DNA of 37,337 bases from Cellulomonas uda (GCF_006538705.1 NZ_BJLP01000039.1:1-37337); one strand, 5' to 3'. Positions 7,595 to 15,070 are shown, numbered from the stretch's first letter. Notes: a model not told the origin generated them from the sequence alone. Numbers and translations: made by a program.

Positions 7595-8644
7595 TCAGGC
7601 GGAGGCGCGGACGATCAGCTCGGGGGCGAAGATCAGCGGGTCGCGGGTCAGGCTCTCGCCGTGGAGCTGGGCGAGCAGCCGCTGCCCGGCGGCGCGCGCC
7701 ATCGACACGACGGGCTGCACCACGGTCGTCAGGGGAGGCGTCGTCGACGCAGCGACACCGATGTTGTCGTAGCCGACGACCTTGATGTCGCCGGGCACGT
7801 CCTTGCCGAGCTCGGCGAACGCGGCGAGCGCGCCGGCGGCCATGAGGTCCGACGCGATGAACACGCCGTCCACGTCGGGGAACCGCTCGACGAGCTCGCG
7901 GGCCAGGCGCGCACCCGACGCGAGCGTGAAGTCGCCGTGCAGCACCGCGTCGTCGGGCAGACCCGCCGCGCGCACCGCGGTGCGCCACCCGGCGAGACGG
8001 TCGACACCCGCGGACATGTCCTCGGGGCCGGCGATCGTCGCGATGCGGCGCGTCCCGTGCTCGATGAGGTGGCGGGCGGCGAGCTCGCCACCGGCGACGT
8101 TGTCGGTGTCGACGTAGTGCACGTCGTCCGGGTCGACCGACAGGGGGCGGCCGACGAAGACGTTGGGCACACGCGACGAGAGCAGCACGCGGTCGAGGTC
8201 GTCGGTGCGGTGGTGCGACACGACGATCGCGCCGTCGACGTGACCGTTGCGCAGGTAGCGGACCGTGCGCTCGCTCTCGCCGGGGCGGGCGATCACGAGG
8301 ACCACCTGGATGTCGGAGTCGGCGAGCGCGGCGCTCAGCCCGTTGAGGGTGCCGGCGAAGAACGGGTCCGACAGGACACGCTCGTCGGGCTCGGGTACCA
8401 CGAGCGCGATGGAGTCGGTGCGCTTCGTGACGAGGGAGCGTGCGGCGCGGTTGGGCGTGTAGCCCAGCTCGGCCACCGCGGCCTCGACGGCGGCGAGCGC
8501 GTCGGGTGAGACGCGCAGCCCGCCGTTGATCGCCCGCGACGCGGTCGACCGCGACACACCCGCTCGCTCGGCGACCTGCTCGAGCGTCGGAGCGGTGGGT
8601 CGGTCGTCGCCGGCGAGGGCGAGGGGAGAGTTCTCGACCACCAT
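7595..8644 (-). CDS. LacI-family repressor, CebR/CelR-like
   Basis: A 349-residue regulator. The N-terminal LacI helix-turn-helix is TLEQVAERAGVSRSTASRAINGGLRVSPDAL (20-50), followed by the hinge AELGYTPNRAARSLVTKRTDSIALVVPEP. The rest is a periplasmic-binding-like sensor: DPFFAGTLNGLSAALADSDIQVVLV, HVDGAIVVSHHR, VDTDNVAGGELAARHLIEHGTRRIATIAGP, FIASDLMAAGALAAFAELGKDVPGDIKVVGYDN, and PPLTTVVQPVVSMARAAGQRLL. CebR (Streptomyces) and CelR (Thermobifida, Cellulomonas) bind TGGGAGCGCTCCCA and release it with cellobiose. Near-perfect copies of that box lie ahead of the upstream transporter operon, so this is the likely regulator. It is the last gene after the two permeases, beyond a strong hairpin. 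Start ATG 8644 has an AGGGAA sequence upstream. Confidence 0.9.
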   Translation of the reverse strand: MVVENSPLALAGDDRPTAPTLEQVAERAGVSRSTASRAINGGLRVSPDALAAVEAAVAELGYTPNRAARSLVTKRTDSIALVVPEPDERVLSDPFFAGTLNGLSAALADSDIQVVLVIARPGESERTVRYLRNGHVDGAIVVSHHRTDDLDRVLLSSRVPNVFVGRPLSVDPDDVHYVDTDNVAGGELAARHLIEHGTRRIATIAGPEDMSAGVDRLAGWRTAVRAAGLPDDAVLHGDFTLASGARLARELVERFPDVDGVFIASDLMAAGALAAFAELGKDVPGDIKVVGYDNIGVAASTTPPLTTVVQPVVSMARAAGQRLLAQLHGESLTRDPLIFAPELIVRASA

Positions 8645-8720
8645 CGGTCAGTTCCCTTTCGTGTGCCAGGCAGTCGTCCGGATCCCGGGGCCTGGTGCCT
8701 GGCGGCCCGGCGGACCACCG

Positions 8721-8750
8721 GGTCGGGCCGGCGACACCGCCGGCCCGACC
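8721..8750 (-). terminator. Strong hairpin between second permease and lacI
   Basis: A perfect 13-bp stem, GGTCGGGCCGGCG (8721-8733) with CGCCGGCCCGACC (8738-8750) and an ACAC-type 4-nt loop, starts 8 nt after the permease stop. It could terminate the transport operon, or attenuate read-through into the repressor gene. Confidence 0.65.
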
Positions 8751-8758
8751 CTGGAGGA

Positions 8759-9673
8759 TCAGCCCTTGACTGCTCCGGCCATGATGCCCGCCACCAGCTG
8801 GCGGCCGGCGAAGGCGAACAGGACGAGCAGCGGGAGCGTCATGAGGAACACGCCCGCCATGATCAGCGAGTAGTCGACGAAGTAGTTCTGCTGCAGCAGC
8901 CGGATGGCGAGCGGCAGCGTCGGGTTCTGGCTGTTGAGCACGATCGACGGCCAGAAGAAGTTGACCCACTGGGCGACGAATGTGAACAGCGCGAGCATCG
9001 CGGCTGCCGGCCGCGCGGCCGGCAGGGCGATGGACCAGAACGTGCGGAACATCGACGCACCGTCGACACGGGCGGCCTCGATGAGCTCGTAGGGCAGAGC
9101 CTCCTCGAGGTACTGCGTCATCCAGAACACGCCGAACGCGCCGACCAGGGCCGGGACGATGATGGACTGCAGGTGCCCGATCCAGCCGAGCTTCGTCATG
9201 ATGATGTACATCGGGACGACGCCGAGCTGCGTCGGGATGGCCATCGTCGCGATCACGAAGACCAGCAGCCCGCGGCGACCGGGGAAGCGCAGCTTCGCGA
9301 ACGCGAACCCGGCGAGCGTCGAGAACAGCACCGTGGACGCCGAGACGACCACCGCGATGACGACCGAGTTCCACACCGCCTTCCAGAAGCTGAAGGCGTC
9401 GGCGTCGATGACCCGCTTGAAGTTGTCGAACAGGCTCGCGTCCGGGAAGACCTGCGGCAGAGCCTTCTGCGCGATCGCGACCGGGTCGGAGGACCCGATG
9501 ACGAGCGTGTAGTAGATCGGGAGGATGCCGATGAGGACGACGATCCCGAGCAGGACGTAGTTCAGGAAGTGCGGGCGGCGGTCGTACCCACCGACCTTGC
9601 GGTTCGTCCGGCGCGCGGCGGCGCGGGCGGCACCCCGGCCGGCACTCTGCTCGATGGCGGGGATGGAGTTCAT
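8759..9673 (-). CDS. Sugar ABC transporter permease, CebG/MalG-like
   Basis: A 304-residue inner-membrane protein with about six membrane segments. The first is FLNYVLLGIVVLIGILPIYYTLVIG (~residues 36-60), and the others follow through LIMAGVFLMTLPLLVLFAFAGRQLV near the end. The ATPase-contacting EAA loop is YELIEAARVDGASMFRTFWSIALPAARPAAA, with the expected E-A-A---G---------I-LP spacing. It ends AGAVKG, typical of MalG-type subunits. Start ATG 9673 overlaps the stop of the preceding permease as ATGA, so the two are translationally coupled. With the lipoprotein at 10869-12185 it should form an oligosaccharide importer. No ATPase gene is present; a shared MsiK-like ATPase elsewhere would be expected. 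Confidence 0.93.
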   Translation of the reverse strand: MNSIPAIEQSAGRGAARAAARRTNRKVGGYDRRPHFLNYVLLGIVVLIGILPIYYTLVIGSSDPVAIAQKALPQVFPDASLFDNFKRVIDADAFSFWKAVWNSVVIAVVVSASTVLFSTLAGFAFAKLRFPGRRGLLVFVIATMAIPTQLGVVPMYIIMTKLGWIGHLQSIIVPALVGAFGVFWMTQYLEEALPYELIEAARVDGASMFRTFWSIALPAARPAAAMLALFTFVAQWVNFFWPSIVLNSQNPTLPLAIRLLQQNYFVDYSLIMAGVFLMTLPLLVLFAFAGRQLVAGIMAGAVKG

Positions 9674-10707
9674 GCCGACGTCCTGTTCGAGTCGTAGCGC
9701 TTGGACTGCCGCTTCACCTTCTTGCCAGGCCCGGAGGACGAGCCGCTGGCGATCCGCTGCGTCAGCGCGAAGTTGACGAGGCCGATCACGAGGATGAGCA
9801 CGAAGAGCAGCCAGGCGATCGCGGCCGCGCGGCCGAGGTTGTACTGGCCGCTCCAGCCCGTGTTGTAGAGGTACAGGGTGGTGGTGAGCCACTGACGCGA
9901 GGCACCGCCGGCGCCGGCGCTGTCGAAGACGCGCGGCTCGTCGAAGATCTGCAGGCCACCGATCGTCGAGGTGATCACGACGAAGAGGACGGTCGCGCGG
10001 ATCTGGGGGATCGTGACGGAGAAGAAGCTCCGCACGCGTCCGGCGCCGTCGATGATCGCGGCCTCGTAGAGCTCACGCGGGACGGCCTGCATGGCGGCCA
10101 GGAAGATCAGCGCGTTGTAGCCGGTCCAGCGGAAGTTCACCATCGTCGCGATGGCGATGTGGCTCGCGAGCGGGTCGACGTGCCACCGGACGGGGTCGAT
10201 CCCGAAGGCGCCGAGCCACGCGTTGATGAGGCCGGACTGGTCGGCGAAGAGACGGCCGAAGATGAGGCCGACGGCGACGGGGGCGACCACGTAGGGGAGG
10301 AGGACGCCCATGCGCCAGAAGGTCTTCGCGCGCAGGTTCTGGTCGAGGAACGCGGCGATGAGGATCGCGGCGATGACCTGGGGGACGGCCGAGATCACGA
10401 AGATCGACAGCGTGTTGCGCAGGGAGAGCCAGAAGTCCTTCTGCTTGAACACGTCGACGTAGTTGTCGAAGCCGACGAAGTCGCCCTGGCCCTGCAGCAG
10501 CTGCCACTTGTGCACCGAGACGTAGCCGGTGTACAGGATCGGGAACAGACCGGTGATGAAGAACAGGATGAAGAACGGCGAGATGTACAGGTAGGGCGAG
10601 ACCTTGACGTCCCAGCGGCTCAGCGTCTGGGAGAAGCCCACGCGGCGCGGCTGCCGCGGTGCGGGCGCGAGATCGCTCTCGGGCTCGACGGGTGACTGGA
10701 CGGACAT
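9670..10707 (-). CDS. Sugar ABC transporter permease, CebF/MalF-like
   Basis: A 345-residue membrane protein. After a ~35-residue hydrophilic N-terminus come YLYISPFFILFFITGLFPILYTGYVSV (TM1) and five further segments. The EAA loop is RELYEAAIIDGAGRVRSFFSVTIPQIRATV. The segment LTTTLYLYNTGWSGQYNLGRAAAIAWLLF is characteristic of CUT1-family MalF-type subunits. ATG 10707 was preferred to GTG 10713 because GAGG lies 5 nt upstream of the ATG and nothing suitable precedes the GTG. It lies 161 nt downstream of the binding-protein stop, across three hairpins, and overlaps the next permease by 4 nt. Confidence 0.93.
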   Translation of the reverse strand: MSVQSPVEPESDLAPAPRQPRRVGFSQTLSRWDVKVSPYLYISPFFILFFITGLFPILYTGYVSVHKWQLLQGQGDFVGFDNYVDVFKQKDFWLSLRNTLSIFVISAVPQVIAAILIAAFLDQNLRAKTFWRMGVLLPYVVAPVAVGLIFGRLFADQSGLINAWLGAFGIDPVRWHVDPLASHIAIATMVNFRWTGYNALIFLAAMQAVPRELYEAAIIDGAGRVRSFFSVTIPQIRATVLFVVITSTIGGLQIFDEPRVFDSAGAGGASRQWLTTTLYLYNTGWSGQYNLGRAAAIAWLLFVLILVIGLVNFALTQRIASGSSSGPGKKVKRQSKRYDSNRTSA

Positions 10708-10736
10708 GACCACCTCATGACGGCGTGAGTGGACAC

Positions 10737-10789
10737 GGCGCCCGGCGGATGCCCCGCTCCCACAGGGGCGAGGGCTCCCGCCGGGCGCC
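10737..10789 (-). other. Intercistronic hairpin 3 (large, compound)
   Basis: Outer 12-bp perfect arms, GGCGCCCGGCGG (10737-10748) and CCGCCGGGCGCC (10778-10789), enclose a smaller GCCCC...GGGGC stem. It lies 30 nt before the first permease start. Confidence 0.7.
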
Positions 10790-10803
10790 GCTCGGATCCA
10801 AGG

Positions 10804-10820
10804 CCGGCTCTCTCAGCCGG
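10804..10820 (-). other. Intercistronic hairpin 2 (small)
   Basis: A 6-bp stem, CCGGCT (10804-10809) with AGCCGG (10815-10820), has a 5-nt loop. It sits between the two larger hairpins of the binding-protein/permease gap. Confidence 0.5.
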
Positions 10821-10831
10821 ACACTCGGCTG

Positions 10832-10863
10832 GTCGGGCCGGGCGCCTCAGCGCCCGGCCCGAC
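10832..10863 (-). terminator. Intercistronic hairpin 1, directly after the binding-protein gene
   Basis: A perfect 14-bp stem, GTCGGGCCGGGCGC (10832-10845) with GCGCCCGGCCCGAC (10850-10863) and a 4-nt loop, begins 5 nt after the stop codon. In sugar-import operons such structures often give partial termination or protect the upstream mRNA, so the binding protein is made in excess over the permeases. Confidence 0.7.
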
Positions 10864-10868
10864 CCGGG

Positions 10869-12185
10869 TCACAGACCCAGCGCGTTGAACGCGTCGAGCG
10901 CGCCCTGCCAGGCTGCAGCCGAGTCCGCCGACTTGTCGACGTCGACCTTCGTGATGGCGTCGCCAACCGTCTGGTGGATCGAGAAGTAGTTCGGGCCCTT
11001 GAACGGCGTGACCTTGATGGCCTTGTAGCGGTTGCCGAAGATCGTGCCGACCGGTGCGTTGTTGAAGAAGTCGTTCTTCGCGTCGGTCAGGGCCGGGTCG
11101 GTCAGCGCCTCGGTCTGGCTCGGGAAGGTGCCCGCGTTGAGGAACGCCTTGACCTGGATCTCGGGCGAGGTGAGCCACGCCGCGAGCTCCTTGGCCGCCT
11201 CGGCGTTCGCGCCCGCCGCCGGGACGGTCAGGTACGAGCCGCCCCAGTTGCCGCCGCCACCGGGGAAGACGTCAGCGATGTTCCAGCCTGTGATGCCGCC
11301 CGAGTTCTGCTCGATCGGACCGGTCATCCACGCCGGGCAGAGCATCGTCGCGAAGCCGTTCTTCTGGAACGAAGCGGTCCAGTCCTCCGACCACTGGCCG
11401 AGGTGCGCGGAGAGCTCCTGCACCTGGGCGCCCGTGACGGTCTCGTACAGGCCCTTGACCTGGTCGTTCTCGGCGAGCGGGATCGGCGTGCCGTCCGTGT
11501 TCTCGTACGCGGCCTCGAGCTGGTTGACCATGCCCTGGTAGATGGCGTTGGCCGAGTCGAACCAGGCGCTCTCCGACTTGTCGACGAACGTCTTGCCGAC
11601 CTCGAAGTACTTGTCCCACGTGGCGCCGTCGCCACCGAGGAGCTCGGCCACCTCGGCCGGGTCGGTCGGCAGGCCGGCCGCCTCGAACAGGTCGGAGCGG
11701 TAGCAGATGGCCTCGGGGCCGACGTCGGTGCCGTAGCCGATGAGCTTGCCGTCAGCGGCCGTGGCCGGCTTGGTCTTGAACTCGAGCCAGCGGCCCTCGA
11801 CCTCGTCGGAGTTCAGGTCGAGGAACTTGTCGGACGACTGGATGAGCTCGGGGAGCCAGTCGATCTCGATGGCCTCGACGTCCGCCAGGCCCGCGCCACC
11901 GGCGGCGAGCTTGGTCGTCAGGTTGGTGCGGGCGTCCTCCGACTTGGCGGCGACCGTCTGCTTGACCGTGACGTTCGGGTGCGTCTTCGTGTACTCGGCG
12001 AGGAGCTCGTCGGTGTAGCCGAAGTTGTTGAACGTCGCGACGGTCAGCGTGATCGGCTTGCTGTCCTTGGTCGCGTCACCCGTCGACGCCGGCTTCGGGT
12101 CGTCGGACGAGCACGCCGTCGCCAGGAGGGCGATGCTCGCGACCCCGGCCGTGGCGGCCAGGAACTTCCGTGTGGTCTTGCGCAC
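10869..12185 (-). CDS. Extracellular sugar-binding lipoprotein of an ABC importer, CebE-like
   Basis: A 438-residue CUT1-type solute-binding protein. VRKTTRKFLAATAGVASIALLATACSSDD is a lipoprotein signal with Cys25 as the probable lipidated residue. The mature protein starts ITLTVATFNNFGYTDELLAEYTKTHPNVTVK, followed by AIEIDWLPELIQSSDKFLDLN, VGPEAICYRSDLFEAAGLPTDPAE, a Trp/aromatic-rich sugar site (WSEDWTASFQ, CPAWMTGPIEQNSGGITGWNIADVFPGGGGNWGGSYLTVPA) and the closing helices AAKELAAWLTSPEIQVK. GTG 12185 was chosen because AGGGAG lies 6 nt upstream and the signal peptide begins there. The 5' region holds CebR-like boxes, so cellobiose or cello-oligosaccharides are the likely ligand, though ligand identity cannot be read from the sequence. 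Confidence 0.92.
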   Translation of the reverse strand: MRKTTRKFLAATAGVASIALLATACSSDDPKPASTGDATKDSKPITLTVATFNNFGYTDELLAEYTKTHPNVTVKQTVAAKSEDARTNLTTKLAAGGAGLADVEAIEIDWLPELIQSSDKFLDLNSDEVEGRWLEFKTKPATAADGKLIGYGTDVGPEAICYRSDLFEAAGLPTDPAEVAELLGGDGATWDKYFEVGKTFVDKSESAWFDSANAIYQGMVNQLEAAYENTDGTPIPLAENDQVKGLYETVTGAQVQELSAHLGQWSEDWTASFQKNGFATMLCPAWMTGPIEQNSGGITGWNIADVFPGGGGNWGGSYLTVPAAGANAEAAKELAAWLTSPEIQVKAFLNAGTFPSQTEALTDPALTDAKNDFFNNAPVGTIFGNRYKAIKVTPFKGPNYFSIHQTVGDAITKVDVDKSADSAAAWQGALDAFNALGL

Positions 12186-12295
12186 TGTGACTCCCTTGTC
12201 ATTCGGACGGCTGCCATGCCGTACCTCTCGGGGTCGCCTCCGCGGCCGGACACGTGCCTCCGAACCACGTCGGCGTGGGTCTGAGAGACCCCGCC

Positions 12296-12309
12296 TGGGA
12301 GCGCTCCCC
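12296..12309 (-). promoter_or_regulatory. CebR/CelR-like operator, box 1
   Basis: TGGGAGCGCTCCCC matches the known cellobiose-repressor box TGGGAGCGCTCCCA at 13 of 14 positions. It lies about 110 bp upstream of the binding-protein start, downstream of the TTGACA element. Confidence 0.8.
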
Positions 12310-12320
12310 TCCGCAGTCTG

Positions 12321-12334
12321 CGGGAGCGTTCCCA
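12321..12334 (-). promoter_or_regulatory. CebR/CelR-like operator, box 2
   Basis: CGGGAGCGTTCCCA matches the consensus at 12 of 14 positions. Its centre is 25 bp from box 1, so two repressor dimers could sit at a similar helical phase. Confidence 0.7.
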
Positions 12335-12370
12335 CGCGCTGGGTGACACCTTCGTCGGACGGGTCCGAGG

Positions 12371-12376
12371 TGTCAA
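12371..12376 (-). promoter_or_regulatory. Consensus -35 (TTGACA) for the sugar-import operon
   Basis: On the minus strand TTGACA lies upstream of box 2. The sequence 16-18 bp downstream is only a weak -10 (around GAAGGT). Boxes 1 and 2 would then fall near +15 and +40, positions that block clearance or elongation. Confidence 0.45.
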
Positions 12377-12398
12377 GGAGCGTGGCGTCCGAAATGCG

Positions 12399-12416
12399 CG
12401 TGGTAGCGATTCCACG
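12399..12416. promoter_or_regulatory. Third LacI-type palindrome, CGTGG-N8-CCACG
   Basis: The inner TGGTAGCGATTCCA (12401-12414) matches the CebR box at 11 of 14 positions, and perfect CGTGG/CCACG arms extend the dyad. It lies upstream of the -35, where it could support looping with boxes 1 and 2. Confidence 0.45.
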
Positions 12417-12443
12417 GCAGTGTTACCGCAGGTCAGAGCGCAC

Positions 12444-12483
12444 TTCCACGATTCCCACGTTACCGAATCGTTACGGCGTGGAA
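12444..12483. promoter_or_regulatory. Nested inverted repeats upstream of the sugar-import operon
   Basis: Outer arms TTCCACG (12444-12450) and CGTGGAA (12477-12483) enclose inner arms ACGATTC (12448-12454) and GAATCGT (12465-12471). The region is AT-richer than its surroundings and includes GTTACCG-like words. TGGAAGCGGTACCG at 12479-12492 also matches the CebR box weakly (10 of 14). The whole stretch 12186-12564 holds no gene. Confidence 0.5.
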
Positions 12484-12564
12484 GCGGTACCGTGACCAGC
12501 CCGTCGGTCCCAGCTGCACCCGCGCGGGTGACCCGGGCGCGGGCGCCCGGCACGGGACGCCCGG

Positions 12565-13071
12565 TCAGGCCAGTCGAGCGGCCGCGGCGGCCTCCTCCGC
12601 GGCCAGCGCCGTCCGGATCGCCCGGGCGGTCGCGTCCTCGATCGCGGCGCCGAACAGGGGGACCGAGGCATGCAGCTCGCCGTCGTAGCGCACCGCCGTG
12701 GCGCCCGTGCCGTGCGCGACGAGCGTCGCCCGCCCGGTCAGCCGCACGGGCGCCCCCGCGACCTCCACGAGGACCGTCCCGACGCGCTCGCCGGTCTCGT
12801 CCGGCCGCTCCCAGGCCTCGACCTGCCGCACCTCGATGCGCCCGCCGACGAACCCGCGCAGGTGGGCGGGGATCTGGTCGGCGGGCAGCGCGCGCCGCGT
12901 CGTGACCGTGAACGCACCGACCGGGTCGCCCGCGACCTCGCCCGTGACGTCCGCCTGCTCGCACGACGCGCCCGACGCGACGACCTTCTCGCGCGCGAAC
13001 GCCGGGTCGGCGAGCAGGCGTGCGGCCGCGTGCGGGTCGGTCGGCAGGACGATCGTCTCGGTCAGGCGCAC
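12565..13071 (-). CDS. DUF2505-like protein (START/Bet v1-type fold predicted)
   Basis: A 168-residue cytosolic protein starting at GTG 13071, with GAGGAG about 8 nt upstream. It opens MRLTETIVLPTDPHAAARLLADPAFAREKVVASGA and continues with alternating strands: DVTGEVAGDPVGAFTVTTRRALPADQIPAHLRGFVGGRIEVRQVEAW, GTVLVEVAGAPVRLTGRATLVAHGTGATAVRYDGELHASVPLFGAAIED. It ends with a long helix. This pattern matches the DUF2505 family, which is common in actinobacteria and lacks an assigned role; the fold suggests binding a hydrophobic ligand. It is divergent from pdtaS. Confidence 0.8.
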   Translation of the reverse strand: MRLTETIVLPTDPHAAARLLADPAFAREKVVASGASCEQADVTGEVAGDPVGAFTVTTRRALPADQIPAHLRGFVGGRIEVRQVEAWERPDETGERVGTVLVEVAGAPVRLTGRATLVAHGTGATAVRYDGELHASVPLFGAAIEDATARAIRTALAAEEAAAAARLA

Positions 13072-13112
13072 CGGGTCTCCTCGGCTGGTCGCGCCGCAGG
13101 CGCGGCGCGTCG

Positions 13113-13118
13113 AGCCTA
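13113..13118 (-). promoter_or_regulatory. -10 element (TAGGCT) for the DUF2505-like gene
   Basis: TAGGCT on the minus strand precedes a ~35-40 nt leader containing GAGGAG. The same hexamer on the plus strand at 13186 serves the divergent kinase gene. Confidence 0.45.
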
Positions 13119-13185
13119 ACGAGCGCCACCCACAGCGGCGCGGCGCAGGCCGCGGTGCCTGGCGGCCGGTGTCCCGCGCGCCGCA

Positions 13186-13191
13186 TAGGCT
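13186..13191 (+). promoter_or_regulatory. Leaderless -10 element (TAGGCT) for pdtaS
   Basis: TAGGCT is followed by 7 nt and then GTG 13199, leaving no room for a ribosome-binding site. Confidence 0.55.
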
Positions 13192-13198
13192 GGGCGCC

Positions 13199-14683
13199 GT
13201 GTCGACCCTGAGCGTGCTCGTCGAGCGTCACGGCTCCCTGTCCGGTGCGGACCTCGAGTGGCTGCACCTGCTCGTGGGGGACTGGCAGGTCGCCTCCGAC
13301 CTCGCGTTCGCCGACCTGGTGCTCTGGCTGCCGACGACCGACGGCGACTTCGTCGCGGTCGCGCAGTGCCGCCCGTCGACGGGTGCCACGGTGCACTACG
13401 ACGACGTCGTCGGCTCGCGCGTACCCGAGGGGCAGCGCCCGCAGCTGCGACGTTCGCTCGACGAGCGCCGCCAGCTCCGCTCGCGCGAACCGCGCTGGTT
13501 CGGCTCCTACGCGGTCCGCGAGGAGGCCGTGCCGGTCGTGCGCGACGGCCGTGCGATCGCGGTGATCGCCCGCCAGACGAACCTCGGGGGTGCGCGCACG
13601 CCGAGCCGGCTCGAGCTCAACTACGTCGAGGCGGCCGACGACATCTTCGCGATGATCGCCAACGGCGAGTTCCCCGCGCCCGACGCCCCGACCGGCCCGC
13701 GCCGCGGTGCTCCGCGCGTGGGGGACGGTCTCGTCCGGCTGAACTCCGAGGGTGAGGTCCTCTACGCGAGCCCCAACGCGCTGTCGTGCTTCCACCGGCT
13801 CGGCGCGCTGGGCGACCTCGTCGGGCGCTCGCTCGTCGAGGTCACCGCGGACCTGATCCCCGAGCAGCGCGCGACGGTCGACGAGTCGATGCCGCTCGTG
13901 CTCATGGGCCGCGCTCCGTGGCGCACCGACGTCGAGGTGGGTGGGGTGGTGCTGTCGCTGCGGGCGGTGCCGCTCACCGAGAGCGGGCAGCGGATCGGTG
14001 CGGTGCTGCTGTGCCGCGACGTGTCCGAGCTGCGCCGGCGCGAGCGCGAGCTCATCACCAAGGACGCGACGATCCGCGAGATCCACCACCGCGTGAAGAA
14101 CAACCTGCAGACCGTGGCCGCGCTGCTGCGGCTCCAGTCGCGCCGCATGACGTCGCCCGAGGCGCGCGACGCGCTGGCGGAGGCGATGCGTCGGGTCGCG
14201 ACGATCGCGCTGGTGCACGACTCGCTGTCCCAGACGATCGACGAGAGCGTGCCGTTCGACGACCTCGTCGGGCGCAGCCTACGGCTCGCGGCGGACGCGG
14301 CGTCCGCCGGCGCGCACGTGCGCACGACGGTCACGGGAACGTTCGGCTCGGTCCCGGCCGAGGACGCCACCGCTCTGGCGCTCGTGCTCACCGAGCTCGT
14401 GACGAACGCCGTGGAGCACGGGTTCGACGGGCGCACCTCGGGCACCGTGGAGATCGTCGTCGAGCGCGACGACGACGCGCTGCGGGTCACGGTGCTCGAC
14501 GACGGCTCGGGCATCCCCGAGGGCCGCGGCGCGGGCTCGGGGCTCGGCACGCAGATCGTCCAGACGCTGATCACCAACGAGCTGCGGGGGACCATCGAGT
14601 GGCGGCCCCGCCCCGAGGGCGGCACCGCGGTCGAGGTGTGCGCCGAGCTGCGGACCGGGCGCGACGCGGCCCAGCTGGGCTGA
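13199..14683 (+). CDS. pdtaS: Cytosolic sensor histidine kinase PdtaS
   Basis: A 494-residue soluble kinase. Domains in order: an N-terminal GAF-like sensor (~1-150; STLSVLVERHGSLSGADLEWLHLLVGDWQ is the family opening), a PAS domain (~175-275), a HisKA_2 dimerisation domain with IREIHHRVKNNLQTVAALLRLQSRR (His296/297; one of these is the phosphoacceptor), and a HATPase ending near 485 with LVLTELVTNAVEHGF (N box), VTVLDDGSGIPEG (G1) and GSGLGTQIVQTL (G2). No transmembrane segment is present. In mycobacteria PdtaS phosphorylates PdtaR, an RNA-binding ANTAR antiterminator; pdtaR is not in this window. As in mycobacteria, whiB1 is the neighbour. The gene is convergent with whiB1 across a shared hairpin. 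Confidence 0.93.
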   Translation: MSTLSVLVERHGSLSGADLEWLHLLVGDWQVASDLAFADLVLWLPTTDGDFVAVAQCRPSTGATVHYDDVVGSRVPEGQRPQLRRSLDERRQLRSREPRWFGSYAVREEAVPVVRDGRAIAVIARQTNLGGARTPSRLELNYVEAADDIFAMIANGEFPAPDAPTGPRRGAPRVGDGLVRLNSEGEVLYASPNALSCFHRLGALGDLVGRSLVEVTADLIPEQRATVDESMPLVLMGRAPWRTDVEVGGVVLSLRAVPLTESGQRIGAVLLCRDVSELRRRERELITKDATIREIHHRVKNNLQTVAALLRLQSRRMTSPEARDALAEAMRRVATIALVHDSLSQTIDESVPFDDLVGRSLRLAADAASAGAHVRTTVTGTFGSVPAEDATALALVLTELVTNAVEHGFDGRTSGTVEIVVERDDDALRVTVLDDGSGIPEGRGAGSGLGTQIVQTLITNELRGTIEWRPRPEGGTAVEVCAELRTGRDAAQLG

Positions 14684-14737
14684 GCACCGGCGCCCGGTCG
14701 GGGTCGCTCGGCGAGCTCTCCGGGGCAGGGACGACGA

Positions 14738-14765
14738 AGGGGCCGGCCGCGTGCGGCCGACCCCT
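14738..14765. terminator. Bidirectional terminator-like hairpin between pdtaS and whiB1
   Basis: AGGGG-c-CGGCCG (14738-14749) pairs with CGGCCG-a-CCCCT (14754-14765) around a 4-nt loop, with one internal mismatch. It is symmetric and lies between converging genes, 54 nt after the pdtaS stop and 57 nt from the whiB1 stop. Confidence 0.65.
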
Positions 14766-14821
14766 CCGGGAGATCGTGTGCGTCGTCCGACGCGGACCGG
14801 CTCAGCCGGTGCGGCGACCGG

Positions 14822-15070
14822 TCAGCCGGCGCGGCGCTGGCGAGCCGTGCGGCGCTTGAGCGCGCGGCGCTCGTCCTCCGAGAGCCCGCCCCACACGCCG
14901 GCGTCCTGGCCCGTCTCGATGGCCCACTTGAGGCATGTGTCGACGACGTCGCAGCGACGGCAGACCGCCTTGGCCTCCTCGATCTGGAGCAGGGCGGGGC
15001 CCGTGTTCCCGATCGGGAAGAACAGCTCGGGGTCCTCGTCGAGACATGCTGCGCGGTGGCGCCAATCCAT
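14822..15070 (-). CDS. whiB1: WhiB1, [4Fe-4S] transcription factor
   Basis: An 82-residue protein with the four cluster cysteines C9, C37, C40 and C46 (C-x27-C-x2-C-x5-C), the GVWGG turn at 58-62 and the basic DNA-binding tail ERRALKRRTARQRR. In mycobacteria WhiB1 binds the housekeeping sigma factor and its cluster reacts with nitric oxide; the gene is essential. Length and sequence match WhiB1 rather than the longer WhiB paralogues, and the pdtaS neighbour agrees. Start ATG 15070 has AAGGAG 6 nt upstream. The leader and promoter region to ~15260 is AT-richer than average; I found no convincing CRP dyad there. Confidence 0.95.
   Translation of the reverse strand: MDWRHRAACLDEDPELFFPIGNTGPALLQIEEAKAVCRRCDVVDTCLKWAIETGQDAGVWGGLSEDERRALKRRTARQRRAG

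Noticed and set aside
10725..12284. Plus-strand open frame of ~519 codons opposite the sugar-binding protein
   Set aside because: The complementary strand encodes a complete lipoprotein with signal peptide and family motifs; the plus frame has none.
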